Below, piece after piece: positions 15,466 to 24,551 of a DNA stretch of 64,000 bases; the first letter of the stretch is position 1; every line of letters begins with the position of its first letter. The stretch is taken from NCBI RefSeq assembly GCF_000711955.1, contig NZ_JONR01000008.1:137576-201575 (forward strand), in the 5' to 3' direction. The notes beneath the pieces were generated by a model, which saw only the letters and a list, made by a program, of their open reading frames with translations, did no database searches and was not told where the DNA came from. This DNA comes from Nevskia soli DSM 19509. GTDB taxonomy: Bacteria; Pseudomonadota; Gammaproteobacteria; Nevskiales; Nevskiaceae. The translations under genes and the position numbers were made by a program.

Positions 15466-15878
15466 AGGTGGCGTTTGAGCAGGTCGATGGTTTTCTGGAT
15501 TTGTTCGCGGGACGCTTCGAACTGGCGATCCCCTTCATCGGACAGGCGCTGCAGGCGCTTCCAGGCAAACCAGGTGGCGGCGGCGAAGAGCAGCAGCATC
15601 GCCGCCGCCACGTAGAGCCGATACGGCGTATCCCATGCGGCGGCGATGGCGAGTGCGCTGGCGTGCAGCAGGGTCAACCCGACCAGGATCGCGCCGAGCA
15701 GGTTGATCAGCACGAGTTGCCTGAGCCGTGCTTTCTCTTCCTGCCAGTCGAGACGCACCAGTTCGGCGGCCAGCAGGCTGTGGTCCAGCAGCAGGCCGCC
15801 CGTCGCGCGGGCGATGCGCATGGCATCGAGCAACTCGATGGCCAGTGCGCCGGGCGACCTTTCGGGCGAGCCAGTCAC
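15462..15878 (-). CDS. YqjE-like membrane protein (phage holin superfamily)
   Basis: The 138-residue protein has two adjacent hydrophobic segments (LVLINLLGAILVGLTLLHAS and YVAAAMLLLFAAATWFAW), flanked by charged helices. This fits the YqjE / holin-superfamily-III pattern. It lies 12 bases after the YqjD-like gene and overlaps the next gene by four bases. In E. coli the equivalent operon is growth-phase and stress controlled, and YqjD ties ribosomes to the membrane. The role of YqjE itself is not established. Confidence 0.78.
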   Translation of the reverse strand: MTGSPERSPGALAIELLDAMRIARATGGLLLDHSLLAAELVRLDWQEEKARLRQLVLINLLGAILVGLTLLHASALAIAAAWDTPYRLYVAAAMLLLFAAATWFAWKRLQRLSDEGDRQFEASREQIQKTIDLLKRHL

Positions 15879-15890
15879 GGCTGGCGCCGT

Positions 15891-16262
15891 TTACTGCGGG
15901 CGGCGTGCGACCGCTACGCCGAGCAGGAAGCCGACCGCGGCACCCACGCCGACGGCTTTCCAGGGCTCTTCGGACACATACTGATGGGTGGCGGCCACGG
16001 CCTTGCGGGCGCGGGCCGTGACGTTTTCGGTGGTTTCGCCGAAGGCTTCCTTGGCGGAGTCGATGCGCTGCTTGATCTTGTCCTTGGCCTTGCTCAACTC
16101 TTCGCCGGAAAGCGAGGCGCTGGATTTGATGAGGTCTTCGATGTCGGTGACGAAGTTGTTGAATTCCTGCGTCAGTGCGGACGAGGACTCGCCGACGGAT
16201 TGCGCCGCCTTGCTGACTTCACGGCTGTGCCTTGAGGCACCATTTCCGGTATGTGCTTCCAT
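15891..16262 (-). CDS. YqjD/ElaB-family (DUF883) membrane-anchored protein
   Basis: The 123-residue protein has a long amphipathic helical region (about 20-95: TQEFNNFVTDIEDLIKSSAS, SKAKDKIKQRIDSAKEAF). It ends in the DUF883 signature VSEEPWKAVGVGAAVGFLLG, a C-terminal glycine-zipper membrane anchor, then RRPQ. In E. coli the family member YqjD binds stationary-phase ribosomes to the inner membrane. It leads a three-gene operon with the YqjE-like and YqjK-like proteins. Confidence 0.88.
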   Translation of the reverse strand: MEAHTGNGASRHSREVSKAAQSVGESSSALTQEFNNFVTDIEDLIKSSASLSGEELSKAKDKIKQRIDSAKEAFGETTENVTARARKAVAATHQYVSEEPWKAVGVGAAVGFLLGVAVARRPQ

Positions 16263-16422
16263 GCTTGATCTCCTCGATGCTTGCGGGTGGGTGCAGCTGC
16301 AAGCGTCGGCCCATACGTTCGCAATCCATGCGCGTATTCGGCGACGCCTATAGTTCAGGCATCACCCGGTTCGCATAGTTCAAGAAATCCGGCGCAGCGG
16401 AAAAGCCGCGAGCCGCTCGGAT

Positions 16423-19065
16423 TCAGCTGGCGTGGGCGCTGTCGGCCGTGGTGGCCGGATCGGCGGCCGGCGCCGCTTGCGGAGCCGGCGCGGCTTCGCT
16501 GGTGTGCGGCGGCGGGCTGGCCGGCGCACTGACCGGCACCGGCGCCGGCGTTGCCGCTGGCGCCGGTGCGGAGGCCGGAGCGGCCTCGGGATGCGCGGCG
16601 TCCTGTTTGCTCACGGCGTGATCGTCGGGCGCGGGCGGCAGGATCTTGGTTTCGAGCGCGGCGATGTTGATGGTGTTGGGGTTGTCGCGCAGCTTGAGAT
16701 AGAGATGGCCGTCGGCCGGGCGCGGCACCGGCAGGCTGTAGCCGGTGAAGCCGTCGGGGACTTCCACCGGGTGCTGGAACTGCGGATCGGAGGAAACCGA
16801 GTCGAGCAGGAACAGGTCGGCGCCGGCGAGCTTGCAGCCCAGCTCGGGTGAGGCGGGGCACTTCAGTTCCTTCAGCGCCGGCAGGCGCACCAGGTTGGCC
16901 AGGGGTTGCCAGTCGCCGGGGACGCCGTTGGCCACCACGCGGAATTGCAGCGGGCCGAAGGCGGAGGGGCCGAAGGCCTTGACCGGATCGAGCGTGGCCA
17001 CCGCCACCTTGGCGTCGGCCAGGCGGATGCCGCCGTTGGCGAGGCCGAGGGTGGCGGAGAAGGACTCGTCGGCGGTGGCGACTTCGATGCTCTGGTCGCG
17101 GCCGAAGCTGGCCGGGATCTGCGTGCGCACCGAGAAGGTGAGGCGCGCGTCCTGCGGCAGCTCGTCCTGGTTGGCGAGCTGGATGTTGCTGTCGCCGCTG
17201 GAGCGCGAGGGCTGGATGTTCTTGGTGATGAGGGCAACGCGCGGGCGCGGCGCATCGATCGAGGCGTCGAGGCGAAAGCTGCGGCCGTCCTTGACGCGCA
17301 CCTTGGCGGTGATGCTGGAGTCGGGCTTGAGCGCGGCGGCGGCCTGCGGGTCCTGCGCCTGCATCACCAGCTCGTCGTTGCCCTTCTTGCTGGTGAGATT
17401 GCCGGGGACGAAGGCGACGTTGCCGATGTTGAGGCCGGTGACTTCGTCGAGGCGGCTGCCCTTGAGGATGCCCTGCGTATCGCCGGCGTGGATGGCGAAG
17501 CCGTCGAGGTGGCCGGCGTCGGCGAAGCCCTGGATCGGGATCGGCAGCGGCGTGGCGAGACCGTACTGCGTGACCATCAGGGTCATGGCGCCGGGCTGGG
17601 CGTCCTGCAGCGGCAGCTTCACTTCGACTTCATTGGGGCTGATGCGCTTCCAGTCGGCTTTCAATTCCTTGCCGGCCGGATCCTTGAGCATGATGCCATC
17701 GACGCAGCTGACGCTGTCGGCGCGCAGGTGTACGGTGTCCTGGCGGCCGACGATCAGCGCCTGCTGGTCGCCATCGGCCAAGGCCCAGGACGTTGCGTGG
17801 GCGTTGCGCAACTGGAAGCCGGGGCCCTGGTAGGGCTCGAAACCCCAGTAGCCTTGCAGCGAGGCGTGCACACTCTCGCCCAGGCTGGCGCCGCGCAGGC
17901 CGGAGGTGTCGACGACGTAGCCGCCCTGTAATGCGTCGGCCTTGGCCGGCAGGGCGATGGTCTTGCCGTCGGTGCCGCTGAGGGTGAGGGTGATGTCGTG
18001 GGCGTAGCCGGTGGAGAACACCAGTGGCGCGCCTTCGACCGGCAGCACCATGGAGGTGCGGCTGGAGCAATAGACCTCCTTGGGATCGACCGCGTGCAGC
18101 GGCGGCAACTGCGGCTGCTCGACGGCCGGCAACGCGACCACCAGCACCGACTTCGGATCGTTGAAGGAAGGCGGGGCGTTCAGCGTCAGGGCCAGCTTGT
18201 CGCCGCGCTGCGCCGCCAGGGCGGGGATGTACTGGTACTGCGCGGTTCGGAAGGAGTCGAGGATGCGCGCGATGTCGACGACCGAGGCGATGTAGGGGCT
18301 GTAGTAGCCGTAGCCGAGTTGCGGCGTGGTGCTGGCTTCCATCAGCAGATCGGTGCCGGGGCCGGAAGTGAGCGCCTCGACGATGGAAGTGCTGTGGCCG
18401 TCATTCAGGATCAGCGATTCCTGGCCCTGCATCAGGCAGGGCGCCTGCAACTCGGGGACGCGGTCGAGACATTTCTCGTCGACCTTGATCGCCAGGCTGC
18501 GCGCCAGCACCGGGGCGAGATCCTTCAGTTCGGAGGGGGTGTTCTGGTCGACCACGCGGATGGTGCTGAGGTAGCGCTCCAGGCGCGAGCGGTCGAGCGC
18601 GGCCTGGTTGAGGTCCTGGGTGGCGCGGACGAAGGCGCCGGGGCGGCCGCGCACGGCGCTGACCAGGGTGCGGAAATCGCCGCTGGTTTCGGGGGCGAGG
18701 AACAGCAGCACCTGCTGCGCGTCGGCCGGCACGGTGACGCTGAGGCCCTCGCTGCCGCACTTGGCCTTCCAGGTCTTGCAGGGATAGAACCAGCTTTCCG
18801 GCGGCGGGTTGGTGGCGCCGCTGAGGAAGGCGGCAACCAGCAGGTAGTGGGCGGACTGGGTCGGCGGCAGATCCGCCTTGATCCACAGCTTGTCGCCGGC
18901 GGCGAGGTTGGGCACCTGGGAGGCCGGCAGATCCTTGCCGCCACGGCTGACCTTGACCTCGAGCGTGGGGCCGCTGAGGTCGAACGGCGCCGGGGTACCG
19001 ACGGCCCGGGCCGTTCCTGTCAGGAGGATCAATGCCAGCAGCAGGAAACGGTGGCGCAGGACCAT
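16423..19065 (-). CDS. Large exported protein of unknown function
   Basis: The 880-residue protein has a clean signal peptide (about 1-21, LLLALILLTGTARA). The rest appears to be beta-rich domains, with a Pro/Ala-rich tail of about 75 residues (APAPAATPAPVPVSAPA-like). Paired cysteines (FYPCKTWKAKCG, KCLDRVPELQAPC, KCPASPELGC) suggest disulfides and a periplasmic or surface location. No catalytic motif or membrane anchor is visible beyond the signal. I do not recognise the family. It stands alone, with no same-strand partner close by. Confidence 0.7.
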   Translation of the reverse strand: MVLRHRFLLLALILLTGTARAVGTPAPFDLSGPTLEVKVSRGGKDLPASQVPNLAAGDKLWIKADLPPTQSAHYLLVAAFLSGATNPPPESWFYPCKTWKAKCGSEGLSVTVPADAQQVLLFLAPETSGDFRTLVSAVRGRPGAFVRATQDLNQAALDRSRLERYLSTIRVVDQNTPSELKDLAPVLARSLAIKVDEKCLDRVPELQAPCLMQGQESLILNDGHSTSIVEALTSGPGTDLLMEASTTPQLGYGYYSPYIASVVDIARILDSFRTAQYQYIPALAAQRGDKLALTLNAPPSFNDPKSVLVVALPAVEQPQLPPLHAVDPKEVYCSSRTSMVLPVEGAPLVFSTGYAHDITLTLSGTDGKTIALPAKADALQGGYVVDTSGLRGASLGESVHASLQGYWGFEPYQGPGFQLRNAHATSWALADGDQQALIVGRQDTVHLRADSVSCVDGIMLKDPAGKELKADWKRISPNEVEVKLPLQDAQPGAMTLMVTQYGLATPLPIPIQGFADAGHLDGFAIHAGDTQGILKGSRLDEVTGLNIGNVAFVPGNLTSKKGNDELVMQAQDPQAAAALKPDSSITAKVRVKDGRSFRLDASIDAPRPRVALITKNIQPSRSSGDSNIQLANQDELPQDARLTFSVRTQIPASFGRDQSIEVATADESFSATLGLANGGIRLADAKVAVATLDPVKAFGPSAFGPLQFRVVANGVPGDWQPLANLVRLPALKELKCPASPELGCKLAGADLFLLDSVSSDPQFQHPVEVPDGFTGYSLPVPRPADGHLYLKLRDNPNTINIAALETKILPPAPDDHAVSKQDAAHPEAAPASAPAPAATPAPVPVSAPASPPPHTSEAAPAPQAAPAADPATTADSAHAS

Positions 19066-19377
19066 GGGTGACTTCAGGGCTTCAAATGAACGGGGCGACC
19101 CGGGTTAGATCGGCGCCAGGCGGCGAAGTTCGCGGCAGCCGGGAGAGAAACCGGATCGGGCGCGGAAAATACCATAACAGGGTTGCACCGTGGTGGATGC
19201 GCGGGTGCTTTATGCAATTGAATCAATTAATTGCCAGTGCATGCGCGCATTACACCGGGCTTACGGGCAAAAGTGAGGCGCGGGACGATGACGGGAGTCG
19301 GGCTGGAATCCCGATAGAGGGGGTACGTGAAGTCCTCCGCATCGCGCAGCCGGTATCCGGCTGCCCAGGAGTCTGGA
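19066..19377. other. Upstream region of the large exported protein
   Basis: No gene is supported. An AT-rich stretch (TTGAATCAATTAATTG, about 19217-19232) stands out and may mark promoter sequence for either direction. Confidence 0.35.
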
Positions 19378-19491
19378 ATGCAACATGGCTGGAGTTCGCT
19401 GGTGGACAGGCTGGCGGCGGACGGCAGCGGCATGCTGCTGGCGCTCGGTGGCGCGATGATGCTGATGGGGGCGGTGTTGATGTATTCGTAA
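19378..19491 (+). CDS. Possible 37-residue single-span membrane peptide
   Basis: An ATG with AGGAG six bases ahead opens a 37-codon frame. It has a polar start (MQHGWSSLVDRLAADGSG) and one hydrophobic Met/Leu/Gly-rich segment (MLLALGGAMMLMGAVLMYS). This is the shape of a small inner-membrane protein. It is convergent with the histidine kinase gene and divergent from the large exported protein. The strong ribosome binding site is the main support; no homologue is known to me. Confidence 0.45.
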   Translation: MQHGWSSLVDRLAADGSGMLLALGGAMMLMGAVLMYS

Positions 19492-19549
19492 TGCTTTGTA
19501 CTGGCGTCACGGCATCTGGCCCGGATCAATGTCCGGGGCGACGGTTCGC

Positions 19550-21907
19550 TCAATGCACGATCTGCTGCGGCGGCGCGGTCAGAAGTTGTTCGAGGGAGTC
19601 GAAGTCGATGGGTTTGACCAGGTGGTGGTCGAACCCGGCTTCCGCTGTGCGGGCGCGGTCGGAGCTTTGGCCCCAGCCGGTGAGGGCGATGAGGCGCAGG
19701 GACTTGCCCCAGGGTTGCAGGCGCAGGGCGTCGGCGACATCGTAGCCGCTCATGCCGGGCATGCCGATATCGAGCAGTACGACTTCCGGGCGCAGGGCTT
19801 CGGCCTGGGCCAGACCGTCGGGGCCGTTGTAGGCGACGTGGACTTCGTGGCCGAGCGATTCGAGCAGCATGGCCATGGCTTCGACGGCGTCGCGGTTGTC
19901 GTCGACCAGCAGTACGCGGCGCGGAACCGCGCGCGTCGCGGGATCGGGGTCGAGGCCCGCTTTGGCCGGGTGCGATGGCGGTGTCTCCAGGTGCTGCACG
20001 ACCGGGACGGCGAGGGGCAGGCGCACGGTGAATTCACTGCCGAGGCCGGGACCGGCGCTGTGGGCCTGGACGGTGCCGCTGTGCATCTGGAGCAGGCGGC
20101 GGACCAGCGACAGGCCGACGCCCAGGCCACCGGACGCGGCCTGTCCGGATCCGCGCACCTGGGTGAACATCTCGAAAATGTCTTCCAGTTTGTCCTGCGG
20201 GATGCCGTTGCCGGTGTCGCTGACGCGCGCCACGGCCATTCCTTCCTGCCGTTCGAGCGAGAGGCGGATGGTCCCGCCGGGCGGGGTGAATTTGGCGGCG
20301 TTGTTGAGCAGGTTGGCGAAGACCTGGGCCAGGCGCACGCGGTCGCCGTGGACCTGCAGGGCATCGGGCGCGAGCGATATTTCGAGGCGATGGCCGCGGG
20401 GCTCGATCATGGGACGGCTGATTTCGATGGCGTCGTTGACGGCGTCGCTGAGGCACAGCGTTTCCTGCTTCAGTTCGATGATGCCGCGGGAGATCCTGGA
20501 GATTTCCAGCAGGTCGTCGATCAGGCGCACCATGTGGTCGACCTGCCGGCCCATGATTTCGATGACCTGCGCCGGCGGCGCGGCGCTGAGGCCGGACTGG
20601 CGCAGGTATTCGAGGCTGGTGCGCAGCGGCGCCAGCGGGTTGCGCAGTTCGTGGGCGAGGGTGGCGAGGAATTCGTCCTTGCGGCGGTCGGCGTCGGCCA
20701 GGGCTTTTTCGGCGCGCTTGCGCTCGGAGATGTCGCGCGCGATCTTGGAGGCACCGATGATCTTGCCCTGTGCGTTGATGATCGGCGATACGGTCAACGA
20801 GATGTCGAGCAGGGCGCCGCTCTTGTGGCGGCGGACGGTTTCGAAGTGTTCGATGGACTCGCCGCGGACGATGCGGGACAGCACATGGGGTTCTTCCTTG
20901 ATGCGCTCCGGCGGAATCAGCATGGTGATGGACCGGCCCACGGCTTCCAGGGCGGTGTAGCCGAACAGGCGCTGTGCGCCGCGGTTCCAGCTGGTGATGA
21001 TGCCCTTGAGGTCCTTGCTGATGATGGCGTCGTCGGAGGACTGGACGATGGCGGCGAGCATGTTGCGCGCGTGGTCGGCATCCTTGCGCTCGCTGATATC
21101 GCGGGCGATCTTGGAGGCGCCGACGATCTGGCCCTGGGTGTTGGTCATGGGCGAGACGGTGAGCGAGATGTTGATCATGGAGCCGTCCTTGCGGCGGCGG
21201 ATGGTCTCGTAGTGGTCGATGGTTTCGCCGCGGCGGATCCGTGCCAGCACTTCGGGCTCTTCGTCGATGCGGTCTTCGGGGATGAGCATGGTGACCGGGC
21301 GGCCGACGGCTTCCTCGGCGGTGTAGCCGAACAGGCGCTCGGCGCCGTTGTTCCAGCTGGTGATGATGCCGTCGAGGCTTTTGCTGATGATGGCGTCGTC
21401 GGAGGAACGGATGATGGCGGTGAGGCGGCCGCGCAGTTCGTCGGCCTCCTTGTAGTCGGTGATGTCCAGCAGCAGGTTGAAGGCGCCGGCGAAAACGCCG
21501 GTGGCGGTGAAGACAGGCTGCGGGTGGGACATGACGCGGCGGCGGCTGCCGTCGGGGCGTTCGATGACGATTTCCATTTCCATGGCGCGGACCGCGCGCT
21601 GGTCGCGCAGGGCGAGGGCCATGGGGCACTGCTCGAGGGGCAGGCGGCTGCCGTCGGGCCGGAGGATGTGCAGGGAGCCGCACCAGAGGTCGTGGCCGAT
21701 GCGCGGCTCGCGTCCCCACAGCGCCGCGGCGGCGGCGTTGAAGAAGATCACCCGTCCGGCGGGGTCGCAGGCATAGACGGGAGCGGGCAACTGCTCGAAC
21801 AGCCGGCGCCAGGTCTGCTGGTCGTTCCAGGGGGCGGAGCCGCCGGGCAGGGCTTCCGCCGATGCGTCTTCGTCTTCCTTGTTGCCGACCGTATCCATTC
21901 CGTTCAT
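19550..21907 (-). CDS. Cytoplasmic hybrid histidine kinase with three PAS domains
   Basis: The 785-residue protein has an N-terminal PAS at about 35-155 and two very similar tandem PAS domains (about 163-280 and 288-405, both with SSDDAIISK..GIITSWN and ending GASKIARDISERK). A HisKA domain follows, with the phosphorylated His in LAHELRNPL (about 428), then an HATPase domain (NLLNNAAKF, DTGNGIP, GLGVGLSLVRRL) and a C-terminal receiver (LLVDDNRDAVEAM, LLDIGMPGMSGYD, LVKPID). No membrane segment is present, so it senses an internal signal. No separate response regulator or DNA-binding output gene lies next to it. Confidence 0.93.
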   Translation of the reverse strand: MNGMDTVGNKEDEDASAEALPGGSAPWNDQQTWRRLFEQLPAPVYACDPAGRVIFFNAAAAALWGREPRIGHDLWCGSLHILRPDGSRLPLEQCPMALALRDQRAVRAMEMEIVIERPDGSRRRVMSHPQPVFTATGVFAGAFNLLLDITDYKEADELRGRLTAIIRSSDDAIISKSLDGIITSWNNGAERLFGYTAEEAVGRPVTMLIPEDRIDEEPEVLARIRRGETIDHYETIRRRKDGSMINISLTVSPMTNTQGQIVGASKIARDISERKDADHARNMLAAIVQSSDDAIISKDLKGIITSWNRGAQRLFGYTALEAVGRSITMLIPPERIKEEPHVLSRIVRGESIEHFETVRRHKSGALLDISLTVSPIINAQGKIIGASKIARDISERKRAEKALADADRRKDEFLATLAHELRNPLAPLRTSLEYLRQSGLSAAPPAQVIEIMGRQVDHMVRLIDDLLEISRISRGIIELKQETLCLSDAVNDAIEISRPMIEPRGHRLEISLAPDALQVHGDRVRLAQVFANLLNNAAKFTPPGGTIRLSLERQEGMAVARVSDTGNGIPQDKLEDIFEMFTQVRGSGQAASGGLGVGLSLVRRLLQMHSGTVQAHSAGPGLGSEFTVRLPLAVPVVQHLETPPSHPAKAGLDPDPATRAVPRRVLLVDDNRDAVEAMAMLLESLGHEVHVAYNGPDGLAQAEALRPEVVLLDIGMPGMSGYDVADALRLQPWGKSLRLIALTGWGQSSDRARTAEAGFDHHLVKPIDFDSLEQLLTAPPQQIVH

Positions 21908-22020
21908 CGCTTGCCTCCGCGACGGCCCTGTTGCGCCAGGCGCCTTGGCGCATCCTTCCGGTGGCGGCGTGATGCGGTGCCGCCCGGATGTTGACGGGGT
22001 CGTCAGATCCAGTCCCGATG

Positions 22021-22035
22021 ATACCCGCGGGGTAT
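22021..22035. promoter_or_regulatory. Inverted repeat upstream of the hybrid kinase
   Basis: ATACCC-GCG-GGGTAT is a perfect six-base inverted repeat about 114 bases upstream of the kinase start. It is a candidate regulator site with no assigned protein. Confidence 0.3.
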
Positions 22036-22136
22036 GGTGAAACCTAATCGGCTAGCCGCGGCGCGCTTTGTGAAAACGGCGAAACCGGCTTCAGACGGCC
22101 ACTGCGGCGGGATTGTCCAGGGCCTGCCGTGCGGCG

Positions 22137-22466
22137 CTAGCGGCGGTTGATGGTGTATCCGTGGCTCCCGGACCTGACGAAGTAGACGTTTCCGACGGTT
22201 CTGGTTGATACGGCGAAGCGCAGGCGGTTGGCGGCGGCTTTCAGCAGGATCAGCAAGGCCATGACGGCCATGACCATCAGGATGATGATCGACAGCTGCG
22301 TCCCGTAGCCGGAAAACGGGTGGTTCGCGGCCGCGTCGCGATTGCTGTAGGCGCTGCTCTGGATGGGGGCATAGCCCGGGAGCGGCGCCGCGATGAGGCT
22401 GGACGACAGGATCATCGGTGCCGCGTCGGCGGAGAGGGAATCCTGGGCTTCATGGTGTCGGATCAT
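22137..22466 (-). CDS. Small membrane protein of unknown function
   Basis: From the ATG at 22466 the protein has 109 residues, with one strong membrane segment (LSIIILMVMAVMALLILLKAAANRL split at about 58-82) and a C-terminal polar tail ending YTINRR. The N-terminal 50 residues are polar and rich in Ala, Ser and Pro. A longer in-frame extension to 22886 overlaps the divergent Crp/Fnr gene and lacks protein character, so it is rejected. The function is unknown. Confidence 0.5.
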   Translation of the reverse strand: MIRHHEAQDSLSADAAPMILSSSLIAAPLPGYAPIQSSAYSNRDAAANHPFSGYGTQLSIIILMVMAVMALLILLKAAANRLRFAVSTRTVGNVYFVRSGSHGYTINRR

Positions 22467-22750
22467 GCTTGCGCGCCCTCCGTTGCGATGAAGCCTGTTT
22501 GGGGCCCGCCGTGAGTGCGGCCGGTCGAGGCTGAAGATAGGGCTTGGCGGCAGCGGTGTCGGTTCGGTGCCGTACCAACGACGGCGGGATTCCGGACAGG
22601 GGCCGACGGCACGCTTGTGTGCGCCGGGCGAAACGTACGGCAACGCACGGAGCGCGCGCGGCATTGGGTCTATCAATGGGATTGGCGGGATTGTGTCTAC
22701 CGTCATTCTTGCGCTACCGGCACTCCCATCCGTCCGAGGAGTGCCCGACG

Positions 22751-23464
22751 TTGTCAGCCCAACCGCAAAAAAACCGTCTTCTGTCCTGTCTGCCGGATGC
22801 GGACCACGCGCGCCTGTCGCCGCACCTGGAAGTGGTGCCGATGAAGCTGGGCCAGGTGGTGTACGAAGCCGGCGAGGCCCTGCCATACGCTTACTTTCCC
22901 ATCGACTGCATCGTCTCGCTGCTCTATGTGATGCAGGATGGCGATTCGGCCGAGACCGCCATGGTGGGCAACGAAGGGATCGTCGGCATCTCCCTGTTCA
23001 TGGGTGGCGAGGCGACGACGGGGCGGGCGGTGGTGCAGAGCGATGGGCAGGCCTTCCGCTTGAAGGCGTCTTTCCTGATGCGGGAATTCAGCCGCGGCGG
23101 TGCCTTGCAGGGTTTGTTGCTGCGCTACACGCAGGCGCTGCTGGTGCAGACGACGCAGACGGCGGCCTGCAACAAGCATCATTCGATCCCGCAGCAGTTG
23201 TGCCGCTGGCTGCTGCTGGGGCTGGACCGGCTGGCGGACAACAAGCTGATGATGACGCAGGGCTTGATCGCCAACATGCTGGGTGTGCGCCGTGAAGGCG
23301 TGACGGATGCGGCGGGGACGCTGCAGGCGGCGGGGCTGATCAGTTACAAGGACGGCACCATGACGGTGCTCGACCGGCCGAAGCTGGAGCGGGAAGCCTG
23401 CGAATGCTATGCGGTGGTGAAGCGGGAATTCGACCGGCTGTTGCCGGATGCGGCGGCGGCCTGA
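22751..23464 (+). CDS. Crp/Fnr-family transcriptional regulator without Fe-S cysteines
   Basis: The 237-residue protein has a cyclic-nucleotide-binding-like beta-roll (about 30-125, PYAYFPIDCIVSLLYVMQDG, VGNEGIVGISLFMGG) and a C-terminal winged helix with MLGVRREGVTDAAGTLQAAG. The TTG at 22751 is preferred because GAGGAG lies 9 bases ahead and the protein then aligns end-to-end with its paralogue at 63055-63825. It lacks the N-terminal Cys cluster of FNR, so it is not an oxygen sensor of that type. Such proteins with SIVSL and MGGE blocks are common near stress genes. Confidence 0.87.
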   Translation: MSAQPQKNRLLSCLPDADHARLSPHLEVVPMKLGQVVYEAGEALPYAYFPIDCIVSLLYVMQDGDSAETAMVGNEGIVGISLFMGGEATTGRAVVQSDGQAFRLKASFLMREFSRGGALQGLLLRYTQALLVQTTQTAACNKHHSIPQQLCRWLLLGLDRLADNKLMMTQGLIANMLGVRREGVTDAAGTLQAAGLISYKDGTMTVLDRPKLEREACECYAVVKREFDRLLPDAAAA

Positions 23465-23549
23465 GGCCTGGTGAATCCGCCAGCGTCTTGTCCGGCGACG
23501 GGCAGGACGCCGGGGCCCAATTCCGGCTTCGATCCGGACGTGTGCGGAT

Positions 23550-24425
23550 TCAGCGCGTGGGCAGGCCGGGGATGGCCGTCACCTTGGTGGCGTAGTCGCC
23601 GTCGGTAGCCACGCCGAGCTGCCGCCATTGTTCGAACTCGGCACGCATCTCATCCAGCTTGGCCTCGAACGCGCCGACGGCGATGGAGCCGGCGACGAAG
23701 CGCAGCGGTGGGGCGGCTTCACGCGACAGGCGCACCATGCCATCCGCCAGCTTCACCGGGTCGCCGGGCTGCTGGCCGTTGCGCTGTTCGAACGCGGCCT
23801 TGAGCTGGGTGCGGCGCTCGTCGTAGTCGGCCACGGGCCTGTCGCCGATGCGCAGCGACCCGGGGGTGAGGAAGTCGGTGCGGAAGGGGCCGGGCTCGAC
23901 GATGGTGACGAAGATGCCGAAGGGCTTGAGTTCCTGCGCCAGGGATTCGGAATGGCCTTCGAGGGCGAACTTGCTGGCGCAGTAGACCGAGCCGAATTCC
24001 GTGCCGCGCAGGCCGGCAATGGAGGAGAGGTTGAAGATGCGGCCGCCGCGGGCGGCGCGCATGTGCGGCAGTGCGGCCCAGGTGACGCTGAAGACGCCGT
24101 ACACGTTGGTATCGAACTGCTCCTTGACGTCGGCGAGGGTGTTTTCCTCGAAGAAGCCGAGGCGGCCGTAGCCGGCGTTGTTGACCAGCACGTCGATGGC
24201 GCCGAAGCGGGCGATGGCGGCGTCGACGGCGGTTTGCGCCTGCCTGGAGTCGGTGACGTCGAGTTCCACCGCGAGCAGGTTTTCGCTGTCCGGGCCGAGG
24301 CTTTGGGTGACGCTGGCGCGTTTGCGGCCGGCGGCGACGACGCGGTCGCCGGCGCGCAGGGCGGCCTTGGCGATTTCAGTGCCGAGGCCGCGGCTGGCGC
24401 CGGTGATGAACCAGGTTTTCTGCAT
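23550..24425 (-). CDS. Short-chain dehydrogenase/reductase
   Basis: The 291-residue SDR has the nucleotide-binding TGASRGLG (about 8-15), NNAGYGR (about 83-89), a catalytic Ser in NLSSIAG (about 134-140), and YCASK with Tyr and Lys (about 149-153). It is a classical SDR with a C-terminal extension typical of the subgroup that acts on larger alcohols or ketones. The second ATG (24425) is preferred, since AAGGAG lies seven bases ahead of it but only one base from the first. No substrate can be assigned. Confidence 0.88.
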   Translation of the reverse strand: MQKTWFITGASRGLGTEIAKAALRAGDRVVAAGRKRASVTQSLGPDSENLLAVELDVTDSRQAQTAVDAAIARFGAIDVLVNNAGYGRLGFFEENTLADVKEQFDTNVYGVFSVTWAALPHMRAARGGRIFNLSSIAGLRGTEFGSVYCASKFALEGHSESLAQELKPFGIFVTIVEPGPFRTDFLTPGSLRIGDRPVADYDERRTQLKAAFEQRNGQQPGDPVKLADGMVRLSREAAPPLRFVAGSIAVGAFEAKLDEMRAEFEQWRQLGVATDGDYATKVTAIPGLPTR

Positions 24426-24551
24426 GGTCATGCTCCTTGCGATGGCGATTCTCCATCAGACCACGCAGGACGCTTTTCGCGTTAGGCCGAAGCTCGCAAC
24501 CTTTTGCACAATCCTGCCGATGTCAGGAGGTTTGTGCGTGCGGGTGCGGCT

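Noticed and set aside
13820..15568. Open frame of 582 codons antisense to the MHS transporter
   Set aside because: The composition is dominated by Arg, Gln and His and it crosses three clear genes on both strands.
19496..21994. Open frame of 832 codons antisense to the hybrid kinase
   Set aside because: It has a Val/Asp/Gly-rich shadow composition with repeats that mirror the PAS duplication; all kinase motifs are on the other strand.
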